Notes: generated by a model not told the origin, from the sequence alone. Shown: positions 34,901 through 46,690, counted from the first letter of the stretch. The stretch: DNA of 64,000 nucleotides from Bactrocera neohumeralis (GCF_024586455.1 NW_026089624.1:4741341-4805340); one strand, 5' to 3'. Program-made: numbers and translations.

Positions 34901-35500
34901 GCAACGTCATAAAAATACAAATTGCATTTTATGAAATACATTTATAAATTTTGGGACGAAGACTCCCTGTTCAGAAACAGTCTTCAAATTTTTTCTGTAC
35001 CGTGAGAGTTCACGTTTGACTCTAATCTTCTTTATTAAAATTTCTTTCCTCCATACATTTCTTAATTCTAATCTCTTAACTATGTACAAATGTGTGTATA
35101 TGTGTTTATGCTTTGTGTACACATACTCGTATATGTGTAAATAAGTATTCTATTTTTATTGTATCTATACTTGAGATACCAACGCATTGACATTTTACAA
35201 CTGTTTAGAATCACTGTGTGACTTAATGCATCTAACGCATTTATACACATACGTACACACCATAGATATTCTGTTATCAGATGATGCTTGTGTGCATTAG
35301 TATTTGGATTATGTATGTTTGTATTAGTTTTATGTATATACGAAGTTCAAATGGAACAGTCACAGTTCTTGTTTCATATTTTGATCTTAAGTATATATAA
35401 ATTAGTAATAGTTAACGCTATTATTAAAACTAAAATTAGCGAAACGTGACCACTTATGTGATGCAAATTTATACCTTTTAATTTAATATTTTCTTTTTTA
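34901..35500. other. AT-rich sequence, possibly the 3' LTR of the BEL/Pao element
   Basis: No gene is seen. It lies just 3' (minus strand) of the last env block of the BEL/Pao element, where an LTR is expected, but no matching 5' LTR was found. Tandem ATATGTGT-type words at 35090-35135 are simple sequence. Confidence 0.35.
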
Positions 35501-36753
35501 AGGAGTTATATTTCCTGTTTCAGATGTACAATAACTCGGGTATTGTTTATTGATGTTGAATCAAAAGGCTTTATTTGTTGTTCTGGGATATCTTCAATAT
35601 CTTTAACCCAAGAAGAGGATAGCAATTCTTTATTAATTTCTGATTGTACGTGATGAGTTGGTGTTCCTTCATGTCGGGCTGTACATCCTTCTCTTATTGT
35701 CATTATACCGTGACTAGGGATTTCCATATGAATTTGTTGATTGTTATCACATTCTAGATATATCATTGCTTTTCTTAATAATTTGTAAAGCCAACGATTT
35801 TGAAAAAACAATTTTATCCAAAAATTTTCATTTGTAGACGGTTTGAATTCTCATGATTCATTTTCTAACTGTTTCAAGGCTGCTACTTCACATGAATTAT
35901 CAGTCGCAGATTTCCAAGCCCAATTTCCAGGAAATTGGTAATGATTCTCCGAGTTAGTAGAACATTTATCCAGATTTACCTGATTCATAAGTGAATATTG
36001 ATTTAAATCAAACTTGTATATTAAATATTCTGCTTTTATTTCTGAAATAATCATATTACCTTTGTATTTTATTGGAAATGGAATTAATTTGTATACGTTT
36101 GATGGATCATACCATAATAAGGGGATTTCTATGTTTATTACTAGCCGTGAATCAACAATTAAACCTTTAGCATTCATCGATTTATAAATTTCTTTTAATT
36201 CATTACCCGATTGCTTTCCAGGTAGTTTGTTTCTAATAAATGTAATTTCTTCATTAAGTTGTGAAGGCTTTAATAGTTTTGGATTTATGCGACCATGATT
36301 TATGTCAAAAGATTGATTATCGACGTTATTCCTATTGATATGGTTAATATTTGAAACATCAGGATCATTCGCTCAGCATTTTGATCTTTTATTAGTTGGC
36401 TATAAAATGTATTTAGTTGTTCATTAATTTCTTCAAAATTTGTGTTAACTTCATCTGTTGTCTTTTTTAATATATGTATTTATGGTAGAATCAACTGTTG
36501 ATATCTGCTTTTTAAATAATTTTGCTATATCTTTTTGGTTGTCGAAAATATTTCTAATATTTGATACCATATTTTTTCGGTCATCAGCATCCATAATTCC
36601 TAATAATATATGGTAAATTGAACCAACGAATTCGAGTCTATTAATAAATTCTTGTACTTTATGCATCCGATCATAATAAGTACCTAATTCGTAATATATT
36701 ATTAAGTTCCATTTTCAATTTATTATGTCCATTTCACTAATCGGTTCCAAATA

Positions 36754-37291
36754 TTAGGTTGTCAAAAAAGTCTTGCGGTATTTTCGCCAGTTGGCTCTGA
36801 AAGCGCGTAGTTCTAGTTTTATTCGTTGCCTGCTATACCTTTTTGGAAAGCTCATTTCACGCGCTAACACGTGTTTGATTGATTGTTGTTTCTTTTAAAT
36901 CGTTCGTGAGTTATAGCGTCGCAAACATGGAGCAAAATAAAGAGAAAATACGGCATATTTTACAGTACTACTACGATAAAGGCAAAAATGCATCTCAAGC
37001 CGCCAATAAAATTTGTGCAGTTTATGGACCCAATACAGTTTCCATTTCCACCGCACAACGATGGTTTCAACGTTTTCGTTCTGGTGTAGAGGTGGTCGAA
37101 GATGCGCCACGCTCCGGAAGGCCTGTCGTCGAAAATTGCGATAAAATCGCTGAATTGGTCGAAAGAGACCGGCATAGTAGCAGCTGTAGTGTCGGTCAAG
37201 AGCTGGGCATTAGTCATCAAAAATTCATTTCAATTTCAATAAAAAAAAAAAAAATCAATAAAAATAACGCAAGACTTTTTTGACAACCCAT
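36754..37291 (+). mobile_element. Mariner-derived short element, copy 3 (538 bp, intact ORF)
   Basis: TIRs TTAGGTTGTCAAAAAAGTCT and, from the right end, ATGGGTTGTCAAAAAAGTCT, flanked by TA. It keeps the 5' UTR and the helix-turn-helix coding region of a mariner, then jumps straight to the 3' UTR and TIR. A full mariner is about 1.3 kb, so roughly 0.75 kb holding all catalytic Asp residues is gone. The words ATCGGTTCCA occur on both sides (36740 and 37298), beyond the TA duplication. It is inserted in the BEL env-like region. Confidence 0.85.
36927..37283 (+). CDS. 118-aa DNA-binding-only mariner protein
   Basis: Open from ATG 36927 to the stop. Residues 1-50 form the first helix-turn-helix (KEKIRHILQYYYDKGKNASQ, AAN KICAVYG, STAQRWFQRFRSG). 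The GRP-type linker is PRSGRPV, and the second helix-turn-helix starts at NCDKIAELVERDRHSSS and ends at ELGISHQ. The last 20 or so residues (KFISISIKKKKINKNN...) come from former 3' UTR read in frame and give a lysine-rich tail. There is no catalytic domain. Known mariner N-termini bind the TIRs, so this protein could in principle occupy TIRs of the family without cutting. Expression is unproven. Confidence 0.7.
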   Translation: MEQNKEKIRHILQYYYDKGKNASQAANKICAVYGPNTVSISTAQRWFQRFRSGVEVVEDAPRSGRPVVENCDKIAELVERDRHSSSCSVGQELGISHQKFISISIKKKKINKNNARLF

Positions 37292-37429
37292 TATATATCG
37301 GTTCCATATACATATATTGCTGTGTTATTTTTTAGCGTAGTCACTGAAGCTCCTGGTTTAGCTGTATCATTAATGTGTAATGATTTAGCTTGTGTTGCTA
37401 GCATGAGCAACGTTAAAAGCCACATCGTC

Positions 37430-38920
37430 AATCTGCTTGTTTTACTCGACTGTTCTGAGTTGGCAATTATTTTTGAAGTAAATAAACTTGTAACATGATT
37501 TGGCTGCTCTGTTCTACTGCTGTTTGTTGCCTCCAGCGGGCACAATTTGTGAACGGGCCATTTAAGTACGCCATTTTGTAATTTTAGAGTTACAACTCTT
37601 ATATTTCCATCACTTCCGGGATAAGTTTTAATAATTTTACCTAATGGCCACTTGGCCTTCTGTTAGATTGGTATGTTTGGTTTTCCATTTCATTCGTTGT
37701 TGCAACATTTCAACATATTCACATTCCCATTATTTCCAAAAATCTCTTTTAATTTATTTAATTAATTTCCACTTATCTAATGAACCTATTTGTGCATCAT
37801 TAATTGCCTCAGGACAATCTATTATTGGACATCCTATTAAAAAATTATCAGGTGTTAAAACGTCTATATCGCTTTCACTATCTATTGCACATAGAGGTCG
37901 TGAAGTTAGTAGTACTTCAATCAGTGATAGCAAAGTAATCATTTCTTCAAATGTCATTTTAATTTCGCCTATCACTCTTTTTAAATGATATTTAACCGAC
38001 TTGACTCCTGCTTCCCAAATTTCTCCGAAGTGAGGAGCTGCCGGCGGCCCAAAATGCCATTGAATTTTATCTGATTCTAATATTGGAGCTACGGTTGAAT
38101 TTTTCTTGATTGCCATTTTGAAACCTAGGTCTAATCTTCTACAAGCTCCCACAAAAATCTGTTTCATTGTCCGAGTATATACTCGTATGGTGATTTTTAC
38201 CTCTTCTGGCAAAAAATCTTTTCAAAGCAGCTAGGAACGCTTCTGTTATTAAATCACTTACTGCTCCTAAATGAATAGCTTTTATTGCCATACAAACAAA
38301 TACAGCTATGTATTCTTTAAAAGTTTTTTGTCCTCTTCCTTTTAAACATTTCATATGAATCGGTCCGGCATAGTTTATACCAACTACACACGTTGGTAAA
38401 TGGAATTGACATACTATAGATACTCGAAATTCTGGAAGATTTCCCTTAATTTGTTTTCCTACTTCTTTGCGGTAACGTATGCATTGAATACAAGTTCGAA
38501 TTGTCATTTTTATAAATTTCTTTAATCCAATAATCCAGTAATTCCTTCTAATCATTGTTTCCTCCATGCAAGGTTATTTTATGTACATTTTCAATTATTA
38601 ATGATGACAGATGTGACTTATTTAATATTAATGGGTGCTTTTAATTATATTTAAGATGTGCAGTACCCAACCTACCTCCTACACGCCGGATTCCATTACT
38701 ATCCAAAATTGGATTTAAGCATGCAAGGCTACTTTTATTATTAATTTCTTTTTCTAAACTCATAATTTCTTCTCTCAATTGTAATTTTTGCTGATATCTT
38801 ATTAACATCTCTTCAGCTTCTTTCATTTCTGACCCAACTAAGTATTCGGGACATTTTTGTCCTGTTATTTTTTTTATAAATCTCAAGATATAAGCTACTA
38901 CTCTTATTAGTTTGAATATC
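37430..38920 (-). pseudogene. BEL/Pao integrase and C-terminal domain
   Basis: Minus strand: linker RVVAYILRFIKK and GIRRVGGRLGTAHL (38910-38641), zinc-binding region CIQCIRYRKEVGKQ, then the core with GINYAGPIHMKC. The family has D in GIDYAGP, so this catalytic Asp is Asn here. IYSDNETDF follows (second Asp kept; family DNGTNF) and FGEIWEAGVKSVKYHL (Glu kept). Frame changes occur near 38200 and 38600. The DUF5641-like tail (WKTKHTNLTEGQ, KLQNGVLKWPVHKLCPL) runs to about 37540. A first-Asp substitution plus frameshifts mean it is inactive. Confidence 0.82.
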
Positions 38921-41531
38921 GCCCAAGCCTCTGCACCATACAGCAGGACGGGAATTATGACCGACTTATAGAGTTTAGCTTTTGTTCGTCGAGAGAGGAC
39001 TTTACTTTTCAACTGCCTACTCAGTCCGAAGTAGCACCTGTTGGCAAGAGCAATCCTGCGTTGGATTTCCAGGCTGACATTGTTGGTGGTGTTAATGCTG
39101 GTTCCTAAATAGCCTGGAGAAAGCAGAACTAACGGCGCGGGTGTTGAGGCCGATGATATCAATATCATCGTCATACGCTAGCAGCTGTACACTCTTATAG
39201 AAGATAGTACCTTCTCTATTTAGTTCTGCAGCTCGAACTATTTTCTCCAGAAGCAGGTTGAAGAAGTCGCGCGATAGAGAGTCGCCCTCTCTGAAACCTC
39301 GTTTGGTATCGAACGGCTCGGAGAGGTCCTTCCCGATCCTGACGGAACTTTTGGTGTTACTCAACGTCAGTTTACACAGCCGTATTAGTTTTGCGGGGAT
39401 ATCAAATTAAGCTATCGCGGCATAAAGGCAGCTCCTTTTCGTGCTGTCAAAAGCAGCTTTGATATCGGCGAACACACACCACCTCGTGTGTCGATTCTTC
39501 TTTCACGGGTCTTTTCCAAGATTTGGCGCATGGTGAATATCTGGTCGGTTGTTGATTTTCCAGGTCTGAAGCCACACTGATAAGGTCCAATCAGTTTGTT
39601 GACGGTGGGCTTTAATCTTTCATACAATACGCTCGATAGAACCTTAAATGCGATGTTGAGGAGGCTAATCCCACGGTAGTTGGAGCAGATCCTTTTTTAT
39701 GGATTGGGCATAGCACACTTAAATTCCAATCGTTGGGCATGCTTTCGTCCAACCATATTTTACAAAGAAGCTGATGCATGCTCATTATCAGTTCTTGGCC
39801 TCCGTGTTTGAATAACTCGGCCGGCAATCCGTCGGCCCCTGCCGCCTTGTTGTTCTTCAGGCGAGCAATTGCTATTCGAACTTCTTCATGGTCGGGCAAT
39901 GGAACGTCTGCTCCATCGTCATCGATTGGAGAATCGGGTTCGCCTTCTTCTGGCGTTGTACTTTCACTGCCATTCAGCAGGCTGGAGAAGTGTTCCCTCC
40001 ATAATTTAAGTATGCTTTGGGCATCGGTCACTAGATCACCTTTGGGGGTTCTACAAGAGTATGCTCCAGTCTTGAAACCTTGAGTAAGCCGCCGCATGTT
40101 TTCGTAGAATTTTCGAGCATTACCCCCCTGTCGGCCAACTTACGCATTTCAGCCTCTTTCTCTTTCTGTCTATAAATGCGTCTCACTTCCCTCTTCAACT
40201 CTCGGTATCTATCTCATCCCGCACGTGTTGTGGTCGATCGTAACGTTGCGAGGTAGACAGCCAGTTTTCTCTCCGCTGCGAAAACCAATGGCTTCGGTTG
40301 CAGCTGTACGTAAGGAATTTGAAATGCCGTCCCACAGTTCCCTTATACCGAGTTGTTGTCGAGTGCTCTCAGAGAGCAGGAGTGCAAGCCGAGTAGAAAA
40401 TCCTTCGGCTGTCTGTTGCGATTGCAGCTTCTCGACGTCGAACATTCCTTGTGTTTGTTGACGTGCGTTTTTTGCTGCACAGAGGCGGGTGCGAATCTTG
40501 GCTGCAACAAGATAGTGGTCCGAGTCGATGTTAGGACCTCGGTCTAAAACACTGGAAACGTGTCTTCCGTCTATCACAACATGATCGATCTGGTTGGTAG
40601 TTTTTCGATCCGGAGACAGCCAGGTAGCTTGATGAATCTTTTTATGCTGGAATCTAGTACTACAGATAACCATATTTCGGGCCCCGGCGAAGTCAATCAG
40701 CCTCAACCCATTTGGGGAAGTTCCGTCGTGGAGGCTGAATTTACCGACCGTAGTGCCAAATATACCTTCTTTGCCCACCTTGGCGTTAAAGTCGCCAAGC
40801 ACGATTTTGACATCGTGGCGGGGCAGCTCTCATAAGCGCGCTCCAAACGCTCATAGAAGGCATCGTTCGTCACCTCGTCCTTCTCTTCCGTCGGGGCGTG
40901 GGCGGAAATCAGCGATATGCGCCTTGATGCGGATTGTGGCTAGACGTTCATTCACCGGAGTGAATGATAGTACTCGGCGACGGAGTCTCTCTCCCACCAC
41001 AAATCCAACACCAAACTTGCGCTCCTTTATATGGCCACTGTAGTAAATGTCACAAGGACCTACTCATCTCTGTCCTTGTCCCGTCCATAGCATTTCTTGG
41101 ATGGCGGTGATGTCAGCCTTTATTTTCGCGAGGACATCAACCAGCTGGGCAGCGGCACCTTCCCAATTAAGGGTCCGGACATTCCAGGTGCATGCCTACA
41201 AATCGTAGTCCTTATTTCGTTTGCCATGTTCGTCATCAAAAGGGGGGTCTCTTATCCGAGGCTTGTTGCTTCCTTTCATTGGAGGTGTTTTTTTAAGTGG
41301 CGGGTCCCAAACCCAGCGCTCAACCCTATGTAGGGGATGTTTCGCCTTCTCACATTAGCTCGCCTTCGAACGGATATTCTTAGGCTACCCAGAGGATACC
41401 TGGTCAAAGACCGGAAGTAGTGAGCTGCTTGAGCCATGTGTAAAAGAATCGTTTCTGGCCACTCCCAAGTGAATGGCGATCAAAGAACTTTCCTCACTTG
41501 TGTGAACTTCTACACATGACTCCATCCTCCA
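38921..41531 (-). pseudogene. RTE-type non-LTR element, copy 3 (longest copy)
   Basis: The 5' end at 41531 (TGGAGGATGGAGTCATGTGT on the minus strand) matches copy 2. Endonuclease: LGDFNAKVGKEGIFG and NQIDHVVIDGRHVSSVLD (40802-40209). RT: NNKAAGADGLPAELFKHGG (40097-39612), PYQCGFRPGKSTTDQIFTMR (39627-39412) and FREGDSLSRDFFNLLLEK (39364-39092). The catalytic box reads AYDDDIDIIG where the family form is YADD. C-terminal words VSLEIQRRIALANRCYFGLS end abruptly at YGAEAWAI, so the 3' end is truncated at the BEL junction near 38921. Frameshifts separate the blocks. BEL sequence is missing at the insertion point. Confidence 0.83.
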
Positions 41532-41544
41532 ACTTCAACAATTA

Positions 41545-42470
41545 TTTATTCATGCTAACGTTATAGATGAATCGCCCCAAGCAATTATTTTTACTTCTCT
41601 GTTGATAACTGTTTTTATCCTTTGTAGCAATTTAGCAAGTAGGTGAGCCGCGCTTAGTTTTAGTTTTGGCAACGTTTTTAATTGGATTTACTTTAGTTTT
41701 ACCAGCAACTATTGTTATAACTGATCCAACTTTAGCATATACAACTGCTGCATAAGCTTTCTCTGAAGCATCTGCGAATCCATGTAGTTCAAATTTTAAG
41801 TTATTTTTTGTTTCAAACCATCTAGGAATTTATTCTTTTTATCCCTGGTATGTGCTGCATAAACTCTTGCCATTCTCTTGTAAAATTCTCGTCATGTAAC
41901 TCGCCCCAGTTGAGATTCACCAACCAAAGTTTCTGTATAAACAACTTTGCTTTTACTGTTATTGGTGAAAGCCATTCCATTGGGTCGAAAATTCGCGCTA
42001 AATCAGATAAAGCTTGTCTTTTTGTAACTAGCTTTTGCGTTAAAAGATTCGTATTAAATCCAAACATGTCTTTGGTAGGATCCCATTGAATACCCAATGT
42101 TTTTATTGGTTCATCTTCTGCTAATTTGCGCTATTTATTGGAATTGTTGCTATGATCTCACTGTTGTTTGGCATCCACTTCCTTAAGTGAAATCCATATT
42201 TTTGTAGTTGTTTCGATATTTCATACTGAATCGCCTTACATTCATTTATTGAATCTGCTCCCGTCATTAAGTCGTCCATGTAGAAGTCGTTTTTAATGAT
42301 GTTTGAAAGCAAATAGTTGTGAGGCTCGCAGAAATTGACAATTTCTTGTAAAGTTCTCGTTGCCAGGATAGGAGCTGATGCTGTCCCATACGTAACTGCT
42401 TGTAGTTTGTATTCTTCTATCTTCCGCATCTATTTTCACTTGCTTTTTTCATATGACCTATTTCTAAATA
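41545..42470 (-). pseudogene. BEL/Pao reverse transcriptase and RNase H region
   Basis: Minus strand: YKLQAVTYGTASAPILATRT, NIIKNDFYMDDLMTGADSIN (catalytic YMDD intact) and YGFHLRKWMPNNSEIIA (42429-42121). MGIQWDPTKDMFGF and LARIFDPMEWLSPITVKAKL follow (42097-41822). RNase H-like pieces (KTKVNPIKNVAKTKTKRGS and IIAWGDSSI in broken frame) run to the RTE insertion at 41531. N-terminal RT is degraded from 42470 up to 42900. Several frameshifts are present. Confidence 0.8.
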
Positions 42471-42909
42471 TTCTCTCATAAATTGCACGTATTGTTTTCA
42501 TAACTCGCCATTTGTAGCGAACCTTTTTTCAAGATTAAGAAACCTCGCCATAGCTTGTTTGCGAGAGTCTCCTAATCTTTTTTAAAAGGTAGATTGACGA
42601 CAAATCGATTATTTTCATCTTTTACTGTAGTTTTTTCAAAAATTTTTTGACCTTCATCATCATCTGCTTCATCTGCTGAAGTTGTGGAGTCTTCTATTTC
42701 CCAAAACCTCTCCAATGTTGTAGTAACCGCTGGTTAAATTTTCTTATTTTTTCTCGGTTGTTGTAAACCTCCCGACAATATCCAGCCCAATTTCGTTGCT
42801 TGACCTAGTATTCAATCCTATTTAAATATGCCTTCTTCTAGTATGTCAGCAAATATATCACTTCCAATGACGACATCGATTCGATCTGATTTATTGAAAT
42901 TGGGATCAG

Positions 42910-43280
42910 CTAACGTATAGTTTTCCATTGTTCTACATCCCATTTAAACGATTTGTCTGGTTGAGCATTAACTAATTTCGGCAAAACTAGTGCTTCGACA
43001 TTGTATGCTTCGTTGCTTAGGAATCTCAGCTTGATTCCAATGCGGATTTTAAATTTGGACACTCCCACTGTGGTATTTCCTAAACCTTGTAGTTCAGTTA
43101 CTTCTCTTATTTTAGGTAAATGAAGTATTTGAGCTGCTTCTTCGGAAATAATAGTCATTTGAGCTCGGTGGCCGATTAGAGCTCGCAGTGTGACATACCG
43201 TCCATCTGCTGCCTTTACTCTTATTTGTGCTGTTGCTAGGAGTATCGCTGTTTCCGAGTGTTTCGTCATCATTGTGGAGG
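42910..43280 (-). pseudogene. BEL/Pao protease region with lost active site
   Basis: Minus strand: ILLATAQIRVKAADGRYVTL, then RALIGHRAQMTIISEEAAQI and HLPKIREVTELQGLGNTTVG. The family active site is of the form ALxDxGS/AQxxFIS; here the Asp is Gly (ALIGHRAQ), so the aspartic protease could not work. The domain position between gag and RT is normal for the family. Confidence 0.75.
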
Positions 43281-43299
43281 ATTTTTTTGCGATATTTTC

Positions 43300-44565
43300 T
43301 TCATTTCCTTCTTTTCTTTTTAGAACTCATTGTAATGCAATAAATTATGATGATTTCTTTCACACTTATTGCACTTTTTCTTATTACTACAATTGCCTTC
43401 ATATACGTGATCAAGGCAATTGTAACATAGCTTGTCATGAATTTCCTTCGATTCATCGTAGTTAATGCCTGGAACTTTCTGCATTCAAAAATTTGATGCC
43501 CAGGAACCTTGCAGTATACACAATTTTTTTGTGCAGCTGTATAAAATGTAGGTGTTCGCTGTGGCTGCTTTTGATTGTCCCATTTAGCTGTTTTTCTGTC
43601 TCGTATGGCTTCAAGAGCTTGATATTGCTGATCCAAAAAACAGGGCTTTGTATTTCTTTACTTTTTTTACGTTCTGCTCATATAAACGTAGACTTTCTTT
43701 GTCTAGTTTTCGAACCACTATGCGAGCTTAATGGGTTATTCGTCGTCTAAATTTAAATTGAGTCCTTTAAAAGCGTAAATACGTTCCTTGGTTGTATCCA
43801 ACAGCTGCTTCATGCTTGCTGCACTTTCTCAATTTGCTGACATTCGATCCAGTAGCCTGTCTACTTGTGCTGTAAATTTTAGTCTTCTTCTCTCGTATCT
43901 CTCCTGAAGAATTTGCCAAGCAGCTTCGTAATTTGTATCTGTTACTGGTAGATGTTGAATTAATCTATCAGCTTCACCACCTAATGATGTCTTCAATCGG
44001 AACATCTTTCCCACTTCAGTAAAATGCTCCGAATTATGCACCAAACTTTTAAAAAGATCGCGGAATGACGACCATTGTTTTATTTCACCATAAAATATCG
44101 GAATTTTAATTTCCTGCAGTTTTATATTAGAACACATTTTTTGTGTTGCATTGTTCCTCTTTAATTTTTCTGTAAATTTTTCGAGGGTAATTGTATATTT
44201 TTCTCGAAATTACTCTATTTGATCCTCAATAGAGTTTTCCGTTATTTCTTTCAGGTGGATATTTTGCGTCTCCAAATATGCCTCTTCTGCATATTCAAAT
44301 TGTATTTGAAGCTTGGTGTTGAATTCTCCCATTTGCTCGAGAGAATCTAGTTCGTTTTGCTCAATTTCGTCACATGTATTTTTGAGCTTTTTTGCACGCC
44401 GTTCATATCTTTTTTCAATGTTAAAAACAGAATCAGTTGGTTTGAACTGATTAGCTTGTTGCAAAGATGCAATCAGCCACTTGCTGCTTACTGCTGAAGG
44501 ACCTTCGGCAACATTTTGAACCTTTAAATTTTGAATGGAATTTTCTATTATTTGAATTATATGCT
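43300..44565 (-). pseudogene. BEL/Pao gag
   Basis: Minus strand from 44565: a broken start (VQNVAEGPSAVSSKWLIASL) and a helical block with QFKPTDSVFNIEKRYERRAK (44464-44210). The core follows: LQEIKIPIFYGEIKQWSSFR, DLFKSLVHN, FRLKTSLGGEADRLIQHLPV and NYEAAWQILQERYERR (44137-43829), which is the DUF1759-type gag of BEL/Pao elements. A zinc knuckle CVYCKVPGHQIFEC is at 43535-43480. Stops and frameshifts separate the blocks. The 5' end is interrupted at about 44566 by the P-like element, so the leader and 5' LTR are displaced or lost. Confidence 0.82.
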
Positions 44566-44732
44566 CGTATGTAGTTGTGCAACTGCCTCAATAACTGTGT
44601 CCCTAAGAACGTGTGTATTCTAATATTTGACAGATGTCGTTTGCAGTCTATCGCGCTCATTGTGTTCAACACATGTGTGATGATAGAAAATCCAAGCTGT
44701 GCCGAAAAAATGTACGAATGGCCGCCGATTGT

Positions 44733-45125
44733 CACCGCTTCCCTTCCCGCTGTAACAGCTTTGCCTACAAACGTGCGTAAATATGTATGTATGTATACGA
44801 ATGAGCGCGAATACATATCGACGCAGATTTTTGCGAGTCGCGGAAAAATATTTTAGAATGGACAAATATTATAAATCGACAACTGCGTTGTTGCCACTTT
44901 TCTCACTTCTTTCTGTGAAGAAGCATCAGAAAGTCGTTCAATTTACGATTTTTAGCTTTTGCCATCGTCGCGAAAAGACGCTAGTTGGCAAAGGCATGCT
45001 CGGGAGATGTTACGGCCTCTGTTTTTATGAATGAAGCGAGGTTTCTTAGGAGATTTGCGCCTGCGTTTATGAATGAAATCGTTATTGTTGTAAACTTTAC
45101 TACATTTGAGCTTCGCCAATTTGGC
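44733..45125 (+). repeat. 393-bp segment duplicated exactly at 52893-53285
   Basis: Base-for-base identical to 52893-53285 in my line-by-line comparison, at a constant offset of 8160. It lies in the left subterminal part of the P-like element. A diverged version of its second half is at about 50340-50520. Confidence 0.85.
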
Positions 45126-45129
45126 TGCC

Positions 45130-46690
45130 ATATTGACTTGTCGTGCTTTTGCTATTTAGACAATTGTTGTTTTTGTAGAACAATGCTTCAATTTTTTGTT
45201 GGTGACATATTCACATGTGTACGCATATGTATGTTTGTATGCTTATGCAAATATATGTACATATTGATAAGTGATAAAATCATGATTTGAATTTCTGAAC
45301 GCGCACATGCGAATACATACATACATTCCTATGAGCAAATAATAAGATTAATATGATAGACGATGTATTTATATATTGTTGCGATAAATTCAAAAGACAT
45401 ATAGTGTATTATAACACAAAAATATTTATTAGTATAGTATATTATGCAAAAATTAAATAAAATTATTAGATATGCAAGTCCAAATTTACTATAAATATTA
45501 CTATGCATGCATTCATACAAAATTTTACTCTTATCATAATTATTTTTACATGTCAATATTGAATTGCGGACGGCAAAACTCAAAAGCATACATACATTCA
45601 TACATATATACATATGTATAGCATACATTGCACATATAAGCGATTGCCTGGTTGAGAGCAAAAATCTAAAAACGCAAAACGAAATTCTTTATATTCGTTG
45701 GGAGTGTAATCAAGGGCATGCATACATATTTTTACATACTCTGTGTGAGAGGTGCGTTTTGTACAAATTTTTTGCTGTTGAAAATGGAATTAAATATAAA
45801 CAAGCAAAACGAAATTCGTCATGGGCATGTATTACATATATTTATCTCTATTCATCTTCTCTGCTTGTGAGGTGAATTCCTTACTATAAATCTAACAAAT
45901 GTTCGCTGTTGAACCTGCACCTTCTCTATACTTTACGTTCTCTGGAGAAGGTGCAAATTGAATTCTGTATGATGTTCGATTTGACGGCTAACACAACTGG
46001 TAGAATTGTAGTAAGGAATTCACCATTTTCGCTGCTATTTAGCAGAAATGAGCACGTTCTCTGGCAGAAATATATGTAAAACGACTGAATTCATGCGAGA
46101 ATGATTAAGAGAAATTCTTTGAAGAAAATATACAAAGTCACATATGCGTGATTGTTTTGTACCATATGAACCATTTTTTTTTCAAAAAAATGGTAAAAAT
46201 TTTAATTTATTTACAGAATCATGAAAAATTAGATAAAAAATAATTTTAAATAAATTATTATTTCAAATAAATTATATTTATTTCGAGTATTACAAAATGA
46301 AGATTTCATTTCTTCAAAGAAAATTAATGACCTTCATGAAATATGCATATTCGCATTATTTCGTTATCATTTCCATATTTGTACCAAGAGAATTTCTATG
46401 GCATATACATATGTGTAGGAGAATTGCGGACAACACGATGCGGACAGACCTATTAAATGCAACTCTGAATAAAATGCAACTCTAAATAAGTAAAACGCTT
46501 ACTGACGCCGAACGAGAACGTACAGTTGCAAATTGTATCTAATAAAGGAAAGACGTGTCGTTGCACCAGTCAAGCAAGTGTTTCATTTTATATAAGGAAA
46601 TAATTCCTACATATGTATATTATTTCTTTGGCACATTTGCCTGTATGTTTACGAAAGCAAATGCGAGCCACAGACATATGTATATACATT
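45130..46690. other. AT-rich non-coding part of the P-like element
   Basis: Contains many ACATATGTAT simple-sequence words and a small fold-back MITE at 45873-46032. A short phrase GCAAAACGAAATTC occurs at about 45676 and 45805. No conserved protein is recognised. Confidence 0.45.
45873..46032. mobile_element. 160-bp fold-back MITE
   Basis: The termini GGTGAATTCCTTACTATAA and, at the right end, GTAGTAAGGAATTCACC are inverted repeats of about 16 bp. Inside, TGCACCTTCTC and GAGAAGGTGCA form a second inverted pair. Part of the inner arm (GAGAAGGTGCAAATTGAATT) recurs at 52024. It is non-coding. Confidence 0.6.

Larger units (their letters stand above)
35506..37425 (-). pseudogene. BEL/Pao env-like region, split by a mariner derivative
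   Basis: Directly after the polyprotein end (CPLEATNSS), a Met at 37425 starts MWLLTLLMLATQAKS, a good signal-peptide candidate. After the inserted element at 36754-37291, later blocks include LEFVGSIYHILLGIMDADDR (36630-36570), which resembles the segment after the cleavage site in F-type env proteins of errantiviruses. Further blocks lie at 36177-35851 and 35811-35506, separated by stops. Env-like third ORFs are known in some BEL/Pao elements such as roo. No basic cleavage site or anchor is clear. The region is degraded. Confidence 0.55.

Noticed and set aside
44783..45034. 83-aa ORF identical at two places, considered as a conserved small protein
   Set aside because: Identity is explained by the 393-bp exact DNA duplication; the frame has no recognisable motif and is disrupted in the diverged copy near 50.3 kb.
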